64,000 nucleotides of DNA from Nephrocerus scutellatus (GCA_947095585.1 OX352762.1:45308129-45372128); one strand, 5' to 3'; shown: positions 1-12,125, counted from the stretch's first letter. The notes: generated from the sequence alone by a model not told the origin. Made by a program: numbers and translations.

Positions 1-70
1 CAATTTCTCAAGGGATTCGCATGAAAATCGGTATGTAGGACTAAGATGCGACTATAAGACTTGTTTCTCA
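1..70 (+). repeat. Partial monomer of the 118-bp tandem repeat
   Basis: The first ~70 bases carry the motif of a fixed-spacing repeat: 'caatttctcaag', then 'gtatgtaggactaagatgcg', then 'actataagacttgtt'. The same phrases recur about every 118 bp at 28.6-30.2 kb. Only one partial copy is visible here because the window begins inside it. Confidence 0.75.
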
Positions 71-139
71 GTTTCCCGGACAGACGTTGTCACGCTCAAA
101 ATCCACGGCCTTATCTTCGATACAGCCTACCCTGCTCTT

Positions 140-262
140 TTTTCCATTCTGTCTGTAGGTCGGTCGGTCTGTTTGTCGTGGAATCTTGCGATTACTTTTT
201 AACCCACTTTTCGAAGTCTGATTTTATTAAAATTTTGCAGACATGTGTACTCATCAACATCA
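140..262 (-). repeat. End fragment of the ~120-bp-unit dispersed repeat
   Basis: This holds 'gtcgtggaatcttgcgat', 'tttttaacccacttttcgaag' and 'attttgcagacatgtgta' in order. The same order is seen at 39640-39740 and, in the opposite orientation, at 44850-44930 and 55430-55500. It is one terminus of a recurring non-coding element described at 39597-40455. Confidence 0.6.
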
Positions 263-271
263 TATTTGGCT

Positions 272-475
272 CTACAACCGGGGTCCGGTCCTGGCCCCCG
301 CAAAAAAGTCTCTCCACCGGTCCCGATTTCGAGCCGATGTCATCCAGTTTGGCATCAATAAACTCTGGGCGACCTGGTATACGCCATTCTTCCAGCGTAG
401 TCTTGGCCGGCCTCGCTGTCGTGTTCCATGAATCTTACTGCAAAGGACTTTCCGAGCAGGATCCTCTTCGCTCAT
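272..475 (-). pseudogene. LINE ORF2 C-terminal fragment
   Basis: 67 codons reading EEDPARK...RQRGRPRLRWKNGV...NRDRWRDF, the basic C-terminal segment after the reverse transcriptase in many LINE polyproteins (pattern GRPRLRWKDGV, then a tryptophan-rich end). A sister copy at 55530-55784 retains the preceding 'WAGHLARM' segment, which is missing here. The surrounding frame is broken upstream, so this is a pseudogene piece. Confidence 0.7.
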
Positions 476-847
476 GCGAGCTAGGTGTCCTGCCCACCGG
501 AGCCTACCGAGCTTAATTTTCTCGAACTAAGAGGTCAGAATGCTTTTTGCTAAGCACCCAAGTCTCGGATCCATATGTAAGTACTGGTATGACCATTGTC
601 TTATATATCAGCAGCCTGGATGTTATGGTTAAGTTCCTGGATTTGAAGAGGCTTTAAGCAACCGTGCGCGTATTTCTGGTTCCATGCTGTTATCGGCTGC
701 TATAGTTGACCCGAGTTAGTTAAAGGATTGCACTACTTCAAATTCGCGCTCCACTATTTGAATTGAGGGCCCAATGTTGGATCTTCTACTCGCAGACTTG
801 GCCACCATGTATTTTGTTTTGCTCTCATTTATGTGCAGCCCCAGATT

Positions 848-1117
848 TCATGCCGCCTGCTCTATCTGGATGAAAGCTTCCTGTACAGCTTTTGGGTTTC
901 TTCCAACGATGTCAATATCGTCTGCGTAGGCCAGTATCTGAATGGACTTATAGAGGATTGTTCCTCTCGCCGTTACGTCAGAGTCTCGGATCACTTTCTC
1001 CAACGCCACATTGAAGAGGACGCAGGCCAGTCCATCCCCTTGTCGAAACCCGTTATAGATATTTAATGGGCTTGATAGTGATCCGGATATTTTTACTTGG
1101 CTTATAACATTGTTCAT
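848..1117 (-). pseudogene. LINE reverse transcriptase fragment (catalytic motifs)
   Basis: The 89-residue frame contains 'NGFRQGDGLACVLFN' (RT motif B region) followed by 'ILAYADDIDIVGR' (motif C, with the two catalytic Asp). Motif A is out of frame further upstream on the minus strand. A homologous stretch at 51316-51612 retains motif A (FIDIKAAYD). Stops and frameshifts on both sides mean it cannot encode an active enzyme. Confidence 0.8.
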
Positions 1118-1553
1118 ATGGTCAACCTACATAGTCGTGTCAATTTATTTTGGATGCCGAATTCTCTCATGGCTTTATAAAGTTCTACTCTAGCTATGCT
1201 TTCATAGGCGGCTTTAAAGTCTATAAAAAGATGGTGTAGTGAGTTTTGAAACTCAGACATTATTCCATCACCTGCCTTAGGGTGTAAATCTGATCATTTG
1301 TTGATTTGCCTGGGATGAAGCCACACTGGTATGGACCAATAATGGCTTTAGCGTATGGGGCTATCCTGTCTTGAAGGATAGAGGAGACTCAACAACGTTA
1401 TACCGCGATAATTGCTGCATTTTGTGATATCTCCCTTCGTATGTATAGGGAACAGGATGCCTCTTCGCCAGTCTTCTGGCATAACTTATTCTTCCCATAC
1501 TTGCACTATTATTTCATGAACTGCTTGGTGTAATGTGGGGTCTCCTCTTTTTA

Positions 1554-1814
1554 TCAGTTCCCCTGGGACCCCATCAGATCCTGGGGCCTTATTATTTTTG
1601 GCCGATTTATCGCTCTGCTAACTTCGTCTATGCTTGGTGGCGGCAGCATAGTATGATCTTCGGTCATTGGTGGAGCCTCCAATTCCTCAGTTAGCTGGCT
1701 ATTTAGCAACTCATGAAAGTGCTCTTCCCATCGCTCTAAGATGCCTTTAAGATCGGCGATCAGATTACCCTCTTTGTCCTTGCAGTATGTGCAACGCGGT
1801 GTATATTGCGTCAT
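1554..1814 (-). pseudogene. LINE endonuclease-RT linker fragment
   Basis: 86 residues including 'ERWEEHFHELLNSQL' and 'PPPSIDEVSRAI', the usual linker between endonuclease and reverse transcriptase in LINE ORF2 (RW.EHF..LLN...., then P....EV..AI). It lies in the expected position between the endonuclease and RT remnants and is interrupted after 'QDLMGSQGN'. Confidence 0.7.
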
Positions 1815-2077
1815 ACCGCGGACCCTTTGGTAGAACTTCCGCGCCTGGTGCGGTCCCTGCTCTCTGCAATGTTCCAGTTCACGGTCTAGATTCTTCTCCC
1901 AGGCTGCTTTCTTTCATCGGTGAACTGTTTTTTCATATCTTCTTAGCTCTTTATATACAACTTCGCGTGCCCGCGTTCTATGAGATTGTTGCATTTCTCG
2001 GTACGCAACATTCTTACGTTCAGTCGCTAGCTTACATTCGTCATCGAACCAGTCGTTTCGAACTCTACGACTACTGC

Positions 2078-2474
2078 CTAAGATGGAGTCCTAATGACAG
2101 TATTTTTTAGGTGTGTCCATTTCTCTTCTACGCCCGACATCTCAGCCCCAGGAATTACTCTCCCTGCATTTAGGACGAGTCCTATCGCTTGACGGTAGTT
2201 GTTTCTGGTCTCTTCATTGCGAAGGGCAGCCGTGTTGACTCGAATCTGATTTGCGGATGCAGTCTTCCGTGATGATGCAATCCGCGCTCGGAGCACTATA
2301 CCAACAAGATAGTGGTCCGAGTCGACGTTGGCACCTCGGTACGTTCGTACCGCCATCAGGTTCGGGTTGTGGCGGCGGTCTATCAACACGTGGTCTATCT
2401 GGTTGCGAGTTGCTCCATCGGGGATACCCAGGTGGCTTTGTGAATATTTTTACGCGCAATCCTTGTACTCGCAA
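2078..2474 (-). pseudogene. APE-type endonuclease C-terminal fragment
   Basis: The frame 2389-2078 reads IDRRHNPNLMAVRTYRGANV then DSDHYLVGIVLRARI. 'SDHYLV' is the terminal catalytic SDH motif of exonuclease/endonuclease/phosphatase-fold LINE endonucleases. A parallel frame (2474-2214) carries the preceding 'QPDRPRVDR' region, so a frameshift splits the domain. The N-terminal catalytic residues are not present. Confidence 0.75.
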
Positions 2475-2480
2475 CGACCA

Positions 2481-3070
2481 AATTATTGCTTCTCTATCTC
2501 TATGACTCGTTGTCCATTGTCATTAGTGTTCTCGTGTAAAGCCGATATGGGTAGGTTTCATTCTTTTGCTGACTAGAAACCCTACCCCGAGCGTAAAGCC
2601 AAAAGCTGTTGCTTTGTAACGCCAAGCCGGCTTTACCAAAGCAATATAGCAATAGTGAATTTGGATTTATAGGATTTTTTTTTGGATTTATAGGATAGGA
2701 ATTTTCTGTTTTCTCCAATTTCTGCCATAAGAAAAACACGCCCATACATTCGTTTGCGCATTTTCTAATTATTTTTTATTTTTTCTTTATATCCAAACAT
2801 CAAACCATAAAATCAAAATTGTATTTGCCCTTTATACCCTGTATTTATTGGGTAAAACACATTTCTCTGCACAAGCACTCAAGCAGTATTTGCAAACTTG
2901 TATTCAAAACACAAGTAACATATATATATGTATTATGTAAGTGCACTTTTTAATTGAAGAGACAAAAAGAGTTGTCTTGTTAAATGCTTCGGTATGAGGA
3001 ATGAATTAACTTTTTTTTTGAAGTTGAAGTGAATCGATTAACTCAAAGGAGTCATTTTTCTCACCACTAC
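2481..3070. other. Non-coding stretch without recognised feature
   Basis: Low-complexity AT-rich DNA with a short direct duplication near 2655-2700 ('ggatttatagga' twice) and poly-T runs. I see no domain, RNA gene or element terminus until the array leader begins at about 3071. Confidence 0.5.
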
Positions 3071-3410
3071 AACTGAATAAAATAAAAGCTGTCCTCACAA
3101 TTCTGAACAATATTATTATTATTATTCGTTGCCCTGGTAACACTACTTTATTCATATTCACCAACTTGAAGTTGTCCGAGGGTTAGGGAAACCAAAAAGA
3201 AACTTTCTTCCCACTTAAAAACAACAAAAAAAAGATCTCCCATACATAGATAGATATAGATCCCTATAGTGATCAAGGAGCTGGGTAATTCTCCTTCCCA
3301 AAAAAAACCTTTGTGGTTATACGTGTCCGTAACGACTCAAACTTATTAAGTTTTATGTGAAACGAGTAATTCTCGTCTGTACATAAACAGGTAAAATCAT
3401 ATATATATAT
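3071..3410. repeat. Array leader, copy 1
   Basis: ~340-bp unique-looking sequence that precedes satellite in all four units: copies at 3071, 12679, 17478 and 22292. It contains 'gttgccctggtaacactac', 'gatccctatagtgatcaagg' and, at its end, a diverged satellite monomer (with 'gaaacgagtaattctcgtctg'). Copies 1 and 4 carry an ATT trinucleotide run that copies 2 and 3 lack. Confidence 0.85.
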
Positions 3411-5040
3411 ATATGGAATTAACGATTTTAAATTTATTAAAATTTATATGAAACGAATAATTCTCGTTTATATAAACTATTGAAATCATATATATATATA
3501 TATATGTAATTAACGATTTTAAATTTATTTAAATTTCAATGAAACGAATAATTCTCGTTCATAAAAACTATTGAAATCACATATATGTATATATATGTAA
3601 TTAACGATTTTAAATTTATTTAAATTTCAATGAAACGAATAATTCTCGTTTATATAAACTATTGAAATCTTCTATATATATATATATAGGTAATTAACGA
3701 TTTTAAATTTATTTAAATTTCAATGAAACGAATAATTCTCGTTTATATAAACTATTGAAATCTTATATATATATATATGTAATTAACGATTTTAAATTTA
3801 TTTAAATTTCAATGAAACGAATAATTCTCGTTTATATAAACTATTGAAATCATATATATATATATATATATATGTAATTAACGATTTTAAATTTATTTAA
3901 ATTTCAATGAAACGAATAATTCTCGTTCATAAAAACTATTGAAATCACATATATGTATATATATGTAATTAACGATTTTAAATTTATTTAAATTTCAATG
4001 AAACGAATAATTCTCGTTCATAAAAACTATTGAAATCACATATATGTATATATATGTAATTAACGATTTTAAATTTATTTAAATTTATATGAAACGAATA
4101 ATTCTCGTTCATATAACTATTGAAATCACATATATGTATATATATGTAATTAACGATTTTAAATTTATTTAAATTTCAATGAAACGAATAATTCTCGTTT
4201 ATATAAACTATTGAAATCTTATATATATATATGTAATTAACGATTTTAAATTTATTTAAATTTATATGAAACGAATAATTCTCGTTTATATAAACTATTG
4301 AAATCATATATATATATATATATATATGTAATTAACGATTTTAAATTTATTTAAATTTCAATGAAACGAATAATTCTCGTTCATAAAAACTATTGAAATC
4401 ACATATATGTATATATATGTAATTAACGATTTTAAATTTATTTAAATTTCAATGAAACGAATAATTCTCGTTTATATAAACTATTGAAATCATATATATA
4501 TATATATATATATATGTAATTAACGATTTTAAATTTATTTAAATTTCAATGAAACGAATAATTCTCGTTCATAAAAACTATTGAAATCACATATATGTAT
4601 ATATATGTAATTAACGATTTTAAATTTATTTAAATTTCAATGAAACGAATAATTCTCGTTCATAAAAACTATTGAAATCACATATATGTATATATATGTA
4701 ATTAACGATTTTAAATTTATTTAAATTTATATGAAACGAATAATTCTCGTTCATATAACTATTGAAATCACATATATGTATATATATGTAATTAACGATT
4801 TTAAATTTATTTAAATTTCAATGAAACGAATAATTCTCGTTTATATAAACTATTGAAATCTTATATATATATATGTAATTAACGATTTTAAATTTATTTA
4901 AATTTATATGAAACGAATAATTCTCGTTCATATAACTATTGAAATCACATATATGTATATATATGTAATTAACGATTTTAAATTTATTTAAATTTATATG
5001 AAACGAATAATTCTCGTTTATATAAACTATTGAAATCATA

Positions 5041-6307
5041 TATATATATATATATATATGTAATTAACGATTTTAAATTTATTTAAATTTCAATGAAACG
5101 AATAATTCTCGTTCATAAAAACTATTGAAATCACATATATGTATATATATGTAATTAACGATTTTAAATTTATTTAAATTTATATGAAACGAATAATTCT
5201 CGTTCATATAACTATTGAAATCACATATATGTATATATATGTAATTAACGATTTTAAATTTATTTAAATTTATATGAAACGAATAATTCTCGTTCATATA
5301 ACTATTGAAATCACATATATGTATATATATGTAATTAACGATTTTAAATTTATTTAAATTTATATGAAACGAATAATTCTCGTTTATATAAACTATTGAA
5401 ATCATATATATATATATATGTAATTAACGATTTTAAATTTATTTAAATTTCAATGAAACGAATAATTCTCGTTTATATAAACTATTGAAATCTTATATAT
5501 ATATATATATGTAATTAACGATTTTAAATTTATTTAAATTTATATGAAACGAATAATTCTCGTTCATATAACTATTGAAATCACATATATGTATATATAT
5601 GTAATTAACGATTTTAAATTTATTTAAATTTATATGAAACGAATAATTCTCGTTTATATAAACTATTGAAATCATATATATATATATATATATGTAATTA
5701 ACGATTTTAAATTTATTTAAATTTCAATGAAACGAATAATTCTCGTTCATAAAAACTATTGAAATCACATATATGTATATATATGTAATTAACGATTTTA
5801 AATTTATTTAAATTTATATGAAACGAATAATTCTCGTTCATATAACTATTGAAATCACATATATGTATATATATGTAATTAACGATTTTAAATTTATTTA
5901 AATTTATATGAAACGAATAATTCTCGTTCATATAACTATTGAAATCACATATATGTATATATATGTAATTAACGATTTTAAATTTATTTAAATTTATATG
6001 AAACGAATAATTCTCGTTTATATAAACTATTGAAATCATATATATATATATATATGTAATTAACGATTTTAAATTTATTTAAATTTCAATGAAACGAATA
6101 ATTCTCGTTTATATAAACTATTGAAATCTTATATATATATATATATGTAATTAACGATTTTAAATTTATTAAAATTTATATGAAACGAATAATTCTCGTT
6201 TATATAAACTATTGAAATCATATATATATATATATGTAATTAACGATTTTAAATTTATTTAAATTTCAATGAAACGAATAATTCTCGTTTATATAAACCA
6301 TTGAAAT

Positions 6308-6310
<3 letters not shown>
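5041..6310. repeat. Higher-order duplication within the satellite (~634 bp, about 7 monomers)
   Basis: The run of monomer variants at 5079-5405 recurs unchanged at 5713-6039, an offset of 634 bp, and flanking monomers match in the same order. This points to local duplication of several monomers at once, on top of the single-monomer array. Confidence 0.7.

Positions 6311-6391
<81 letters not shown>
6309..6391. repeat. (TA)n microsatellite, ~40 repeats
   Basis: The TA run that normally ends each satellite monomer is expanded here to about 80 bp. Similar expansions occur at 8478-8556, 13164-13216 and 17968-18024. Confidence 0.95.
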
Positions 6392-6393
<2 letters not shown>

Positions 6394-8096
6394 ATTAACG
6401 ATTTTAAATTTATTAAAATTTTTATGAAACGAATAATTCTCGTTCATATAACTATTGAAATCACATATATGTATATATATGTAATTAACGATTTTAAATT
6501 TATTTAAATTTCAATGAAACGAATAATTCTCGTTTATATAAACTATTGAAATCATATATATATATATATGTAATTAACGATTTTAAATTTATTTAAATTT
6601 CAATGAAACGAATAATTCTCGTTCATAAAAACTATTGAAATCACATATATGTATATATATGTAATTAACGATTTTAAATTTATTTAAATTTCAATGAAAC
6701 GAATAATTCTCGTTCATAAAAACTATTGAAATCACATATATGTATATATATGTAATTAACGATTTTAAATTTATTTAAATTTATATGAAACGAATAATTC
6801 TCGTTCATATAACTATTGAAATCACATATATGTATATATATGTAATTAACGATTTTAAATTTATTTAAATTTCAATGAAACGAATAATTCTCGTTTATAT
6901 AAACTATTGAAATCTTATATATATATATGTAATTAACGATTTTAAATTTATTTAAATTTATATGAAACGAATAATTCTCGTTCATATAACTATTGAAATC
7001 ACATATATGTATATATATGTAATTAACGATTTAAAATTTATTTAAATTTATATGAAACGAATAATTCTCGTTTATATAAACTATTGAAATCATATATATA
7101 TATATATATATGTAATTAACGATTTTAAATTTATTTAAATTTCAATGAAACGAATAATTCTCGTTCATAAAAACTATTGAAATCACATATATGTATATAT
7201 ATGTAATTAACGATTTTAAATTTATTTAAATTTATATGAAACGAATAATTCTCGTTCATATAACTATTGAAATCACATATATGTATATATATGTAATTAA
7301 CGATTTTAAATTTATTTAAATTTATATGAAACGAATAATTCTCGTTTATATAAACTATTGAAATCATATATATATATATATATGTAATTAACGATTTTAA
7401 ATTTATTTAAATTTCAATGAAACGAATAATTCTCGTTCATAAAAACTATTGAAATCACATATATGTATATATATGTAATTAACGATTTTAAATTTATTTA
7501 AATTTCAATGAAACGAATAATTCTCGTTTATATAAACTATTGAAATCTTCTATATATATATATAGGTAATTAACGATTTTAAATTTATTTAAATTTCAAT
7601 GAAACGAATAATTCTCGTTTATATAAACCATTGAAATCTTCTATATATATATATATAGGTAATTAACGATTTTAAATTTATTAAAATTTATATGAAACGA
7701 ATAATTCTCGTTCATAAAAACTATTGAAATCACATATATGTATATATATGTAATTAACGATTTTAAATTTATTTAAATTTCAATGAAACGAATAATTCTC
7801 GTTTATATAAACTATTGAAATCTTCTATATATATATATATAGGTAATTAACGATTTTAAATTTATTTAAATTTCAATGAAACGAATAATTCTCGTTTATA
7901 TAAACTATTGAAATCTTATATATATATATATATGTAATTAACGATTTTAAATTTATTAAAATTTATATGAAACGAATAATTCTCGTTTATATAAACTATT
8001 GAAATCATATATATATATATATATGTAATTAACGATTTTAAATTTATTTAAATTTCAATGAAACGAATAATTCTCGTTTATATAAACCATTGAAAT

Positions 8097-8140
<44 letters not shown>

Positions 8141-8477
8141 ATTAACGATTTTAAATTTACTAAAATTTATATGAAACGAATAATTCTCGTTCATATAACT
8201 ATTGAAATCACATATATGTATATATATGTAATTAACGATTTTAAATTTATTTAAATTTCAATGAAACGAATAATTCTCGTTTATATAAACTATTGAAATC
8301 TTATATATATATATGTAATTAACGATTTTAAATTTATTTAAATTTATATGAAACGAATAATTCTCATTCATATAAACTATTGAAATCACATATATGTATA
8401 TATATGTAATTAACGATTTTAAATTTATTTAAATTTATATGAAACGAATAATTCTCGTTTATATAAACTATTGAAAT

Positions 8478-8556
<79 letters not shown>
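8478..8556. repeat. (TA)n microsatellite expansion
   Basis: About 78 bp of TA between two satellite monomers. Confidence 0.95.
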
Positions 8557-8559
<3 letters not shown>

Positions 8560-8620
8560 ATTAATGATTTTAAATTTATTAAAATTTATATGAAACGAAT
8601 AATTCTCGTTTATATAAACT

Positions 8621-8658
<38 letters not shown>

Positions 8659-8838
8659 ATTAACGATTTTAAATTTATTAAAATTTATATGAAACGAATA
8701 ATTCTCATTCATATAAACTATTGAAATCACATATATGTATATATATGTAACTAACGATTTTAAATTTATTTAAATTTCAATGAAACGAATAATTCTCGTT
8801 TATATAAACTATTGAAATCTTATATATATATATATATG

Positions 8839-9234
8839 TGTTTACCGAATATTTGTAAATCGTCCTAAGCCATGTTAATACAGTTGCAGTGGTGTCAAGT
8901 TTATGTGAACATGGTTAGCTATTTTAACTATTCGTTTTTAGTTATTACCGAATGATGGCAACACTGTGGGCGACTGACGAATAAAACAAACTAACGAACT
9001 GGATAACGAGTTCGGTAGCGTCATTGTTTTTAAGTTGGAATAATTAGAAAGATTCCATTTTTTAATCTGTTAGTTTTCCTTTCGTGTAGAGTTCACAAAA
9101 GATATTTCTTTCTCGATTTTTATTAATCTTATCAGTATCAAAAAATTGTAAAATATAAAATATTCATATCCGATATAAATGTAATATAAATATTAATATA
9201 AATAAAAATAGATTTTCAATAATTGATTTCTATA
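8839..9234 (+). repeat. 5' LTR of the deleted CsRn1-like element
   Basis: Begins 'tgtttaccgaatatttg' and ends 'aattgatttctata'. It aligns end to end with 10620-11015. The start was chosen at TG and the end where the two copies stop matching, just before the primer site. Confidence 0.85.
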
Positions 9235-9236
9235 AC

Positions 9237-9247
9237 TGGTGACCCCG
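9237..9247 (+). other. Primer-binding site, tRNA-Trp type
   Basis: 'tggtgaccccg' lies 2 nt after the 5' LTR. It is the complement of the 3' end of insect tRNA-Trp including CCA (established from tRNA sequence knowledge). Confidence 0.8.
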
Positions 9248-10136
9248 CATTAAATAACGCCATTTTGGATCGTCGTATTCTTTGGTAAATGCAAGTCGGG
9301 ACCAGAAAAGTTTTGTGAAAAGCCAACACTATAAAAAGGAAATGTGATTGCACGACTTAGTTTAACACAAATTAGCCTTTAGAAATTTGAGTTAAAATCA
9401 CGCATTAGTGGGCATTTGTTTGGTAGTTCGTTTTCTATTGCGCATCATCATTCGTAGTCTGCTTTAGGCTTAAGCATCATACGACCCACAGAGCGGTGGC
9501 GCAAGAATCCCATTCATTCCGAAAAGAAAAAAAAGACGATTGGTTCAATTTACCACCATCATAACCAACAGCAGCAGCAGCCCCAGCAGCAAGTGACGCA
9601 GCATCAATTGCCGACAGCAGCCACAATTGCCGACAGCAACCACGGCAACAAATCAATGCCAGAGTCTGCATCATTTTCATTTGGTGAAGAGCAGCGAAAC
9701 TCCGCATAGTACCACGTTACCAGCAGCCGTCTCAATTTTCAGGTGGTGGTATTCTAAAGCATTTGGGTACAATGCCACTGTCTAAGCGTCACATCAGTAA
9801 ATCGTCATAAACAGCGTAGCAGCACATCATCGCGCTTGAAAATTAAATATCCACCTATTGTTCCGCAGCTCTCGAGCGTCTACATACCGGATTCGATAAA
9901 AGCGCAAGCAAATCCATCGCGCTTTATACAGTGTCACCAGCAGCGTTCATCAATCAACAGCTCATCAAGTAGCAGCATACATCAAATTTTTATTGCATAC
10001 CTCAAAATTGTAAGACGCCCGGACGAAGTCCTTTAAGTTTAGTTTTATTTAGTTTGACGTATACAGTGTTTGCTATTAATTTGGTAATATTTGGTAATTA
10101 AATACTTTTATAAAGTTTTGAATTTTTGACATTGCT
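9248..10136 (+). other. Leader of the deleted CsRn1-like element
   Basis: Between the primer site and the gag remnant lie ~890 bp with CAG-rich tracts around 9567-9650 and 9930-9980. I see no domain in any frame; it is probably untranslated leader. Confidence 0.5.
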
Positions 10137-10576
10137 AAAAAATTGTTTTTAACATAGCCGAAGCAAGAGACGATAATAAAGATCTTTGTAAGAAAAATGA
10201 TGAAGGATTAGCATTACAAGCTCCTCCGGATGGGGATAGTACTCAAGGTTCGTTGAATTTGAATAATTCTATTCATCAAATTTCCATTCGCGTTCCGCCT
10301 TTCTGGAAACCAGATCCGGTATTATGGTTTTGTCAGCTGGAGGCGCAATTCGCGATCAAGGGTATCACAGTAGACTCTACCAAATTTAACACCGTGGTTG
10401 GTCACATTGAAAGTGACATTTTGTCAACCGTTGGTGATATAATTCGAGATCCTCCGGTTCAAAATAAATATGGCACGTTAAAGGATCCCTTAATTAATTG
10501 TCATGCGGATGCAGTTCCTGAGGTTATCACGAGAACAGGTCGTCGTGTGAAATTTCCTTCGCGATATTTAGAATAA
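10137..10576 (+). pseudogene. Gag N-terminus fused to the Pol C-terminal end
   Basis: The open frame runs from about 10137 to the stop after 10576. It has no ATG before the gag motif; a TTG at 10253 is the nearest start-like codon, and an ATA stands near 10160 where a start might be expected. Residues of the 107-aa part first match a retrotransposon gag N-terminus (VPPFWKPDPVLWF, then VGHIES.ILSTVGDI). After 'KYGTLKDPLI' it jumps to a tail 'TRTGRRVKFPSRYLE', typical of the extreme C-terminus of gypsy Pol. The join removed nearly all of gag-pol but left one frame. It may encode a ~107-147 residue protein, but nothing shows that it is expressed. Confidence 0.75.
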
Positions 10577-10604
10577 AGTTTAAATTGAGTCCTATTGGTT
10601 TTCT

Positions 10605-10616
10605 AAAGGGGGAGTA
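10605..10616 (+). other. Polypurine tract
   Basis: 'aaagggggagta' lies 3 nt before the 3' LTR start, the usual plus-strand priming position. Confidence 0.8.
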
Positions 10617-10619
10617 GGT

Positions 10620-11015
10620 TGGCTACCGAATATTTGTAAATCGTCCTAAGCCATGTTAATACAGTTGCAGTGGTGTCAAGTTTATATGAACATGGTTAGC
10701 TATTTTAAATATTCGTTTTTAGTTATTACCGAATGATGGCAACACTGTAGGCGACTGTCGAATAAAACAAACTAACGAACTGGATAACGAGTTCGGTAGC
10801 GTCATTGTCTTTAAGTTGGAATATTAAGAAAGATTCCATTTTTTAATCTGTTAGTTTTCCTTTCGTGTAGAGTTCACAAAAGATATTTCTTTCTCGATTT
10901 TTATTAATCTTATCAGTATCAAAAAATTGTAAAATATAAAATATTCATATCCGATATAAATGTAATATAAATATTAATCTAAATAAAAATATATTTTCAA
11001 TAATTGATTTCTATA
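10620..11015 (+). repeat. 3' LTR of the deleted CsRn1-like element
   Basis: Begins 'tggctaccgaatatttg' and ends 'gatttctata'. It is the partner of 8839-9234, with about ten substitutions including the first bases after TG. Confidence 0.85.
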
Positions 11016-11356
11016 TATATATGTAATTAACGATTTTAAATTTATTAAAATTTATATGAAACGAATAATTCTCGTTCATATAAACTATTGAAATCACATA
11101 TATGTATATATATGTAATTAACGATTTTAAATTTATTTAAATTTCAATGAAACGAATAATTCTCGTTTATATAAACTATTGAAATCTTATATATATATAT
11201 ATATATGTAATTAACGATTTTAAATTTATCAAAATTTATATGAAATGAATAATTCTCGTTTACATTGAGATCATATATATATATGTGATCAACGATTTTA
11301 AATTTATTACAATTTATATGAAACGAATAATTCTCGTTTATATAAACTATTGAAAT

Positions 11357-11393
<37 letters not shown>

Positions 11394-11740
11394 CGATTTT
11401 AAATTTATCAAAATTTATATGAAATGAATAATTCTCGTTTATATAAAGAATTCATATCATATATATATATATGTGATCAACGATTTTAAATTTATTAAAA
11501 TTTACTTGAAACGAATAGTTCTCGTTTATTTAAACAATTGAGATCATATATATATATGTGATCAACGATTTTAAATTTATTACAATTTATATGAAACGAA
11601 TAATTCTCGTTTATATAAACTATTGAAATTATATATGTATATATATGTAATTAACGATTTTAAATTTTTTTAAAATTTAAATGAAACGAATAATTCTCGT
11701 TTATATAAACAATTGAGATCATATATATATACATAAGTAC
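11016..11740. repeat. Satellite block continuing after the gypsy insertion
   Basis: About eight monomers, more diverged than those before 8838, including the variant 'tgatcaacgatttt...ttattacaattt'. It ends with 'cataagtacttaacgattt', the shared tail of every block (also at 16509, 21323 and 25759). Confidence 0.9.
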
Positions 11741-12125
11741 TTAACGATTTAAACCCTATTACGAAGTTTTGGAAAGACATAAGCTTTGATGCCAGTTTTT
11801 CCATTTACCATGGGCATCGCGACAACAACAAAAAGAATCAAGGAACTTACTTGTCCACATATAGGCATACATGTGTAGTGTTGCATTCTCAGCATTCCCA
11901 CCGGCAGCGCTGTCGACTAGTATGCGGCGAGGTATTGCTAGAAGTCGAAATGGATTAGTGCTAAATAACCAAAAAAAAAACCGTGGGAGAATGGGAGATT
12001 AGAGGGGTATGATTTCCCTCCCCGACACTTTCGAGTACACCGAGAGAGATTTATATAAGAGAAAGTAAAACTAGAAAAAAACGAAATTCCGTTTCTTCTT
12101 TCCTCTTTAAAAAAAAAATCGTAAA

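Larger units (their letters stand above)
268..2480 (-). mobile_element. Decayed non-LTR retrotransposon (RTE-like)
   Basis: On the minus strand three parts appear in LINE order: the end of an APE-type endonuclease (2474-2078), a reverse-transcriptase region (1814-848) and a C-terminal tail (475-272). All are in different frames with many stops, so the copy is dead. The motif pair 'RQGDGLAC' and 'AYADDIDI' together with 'DSDHYLV' of the endonuclease suggests an RTE-like clade; the clade is a judgement from motif memory. Related fragments lie at 50990-51751 and 55510-56335. Confidence 0.75.
3400..8838. repeat. AT-rich satellite block, ~91-bp monomer, about 60 copies
   Basis: The monomer begins 'gtaattaacgattttaaat', continues through 'gaaacgaataattctcgtt' and 'actattgaaatc', and ends in a TA-rich run of variable length. 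A complete monomer such as that near 4600 counts to about 91 bp. Each contains the interrupted dyad AACGA-N7-TCGTT and the palindrome 'acatatatgt' in many copies. Two main variants alternate ('atttcaatgaaac' and 'atttatatgaaac'). Short open frames across it are translations of the repeat, not genes. Confidence 0.95.
8839..11015 (+). mobile_element. Internally deleted gypsy element (CsRn1/Kabuki-like)
   Basis: A 2.18-kb element with direct repeats of 396 bp at both ends, a primer-binding site matching tRNA-Trp, a polypurine tract and a short gag-pol remnant, inserted in satellite monomers. Use of tRNA-Trp is known for the CsRn1/Kabuki group, and the gag start (PPFWKPDPVLWFCQLEAQF) fits that group. 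Protease, RT, RNase H and integrase are absent. The two LTRs differ at about 10-12 places, roughly 97% identity by eye. The flanks are TATAT on both sides, so the target duplication cannot be told from the satellite. Confidence 0.85.

Noticed and set aside
4818..8730. Open frames of 60-108 codons across the satellite, repeating 'ISIVYINENYSFHINLNKF'
   Set aside because: They are translations of the 91-bp repeat on one strand; frame continuity follows from monomer length, not coding.
3400..8838. Regular repeats that might suggest a CRISPR array
   Set aside because: Repeats are contiguous with no unique spacers and the window is eukaryotic.
9477..9707. Cys/Ala-rich frame opposite the CAG-rich leader
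   Set aside because: Product of CAG repeats read on the other strand; no domain.
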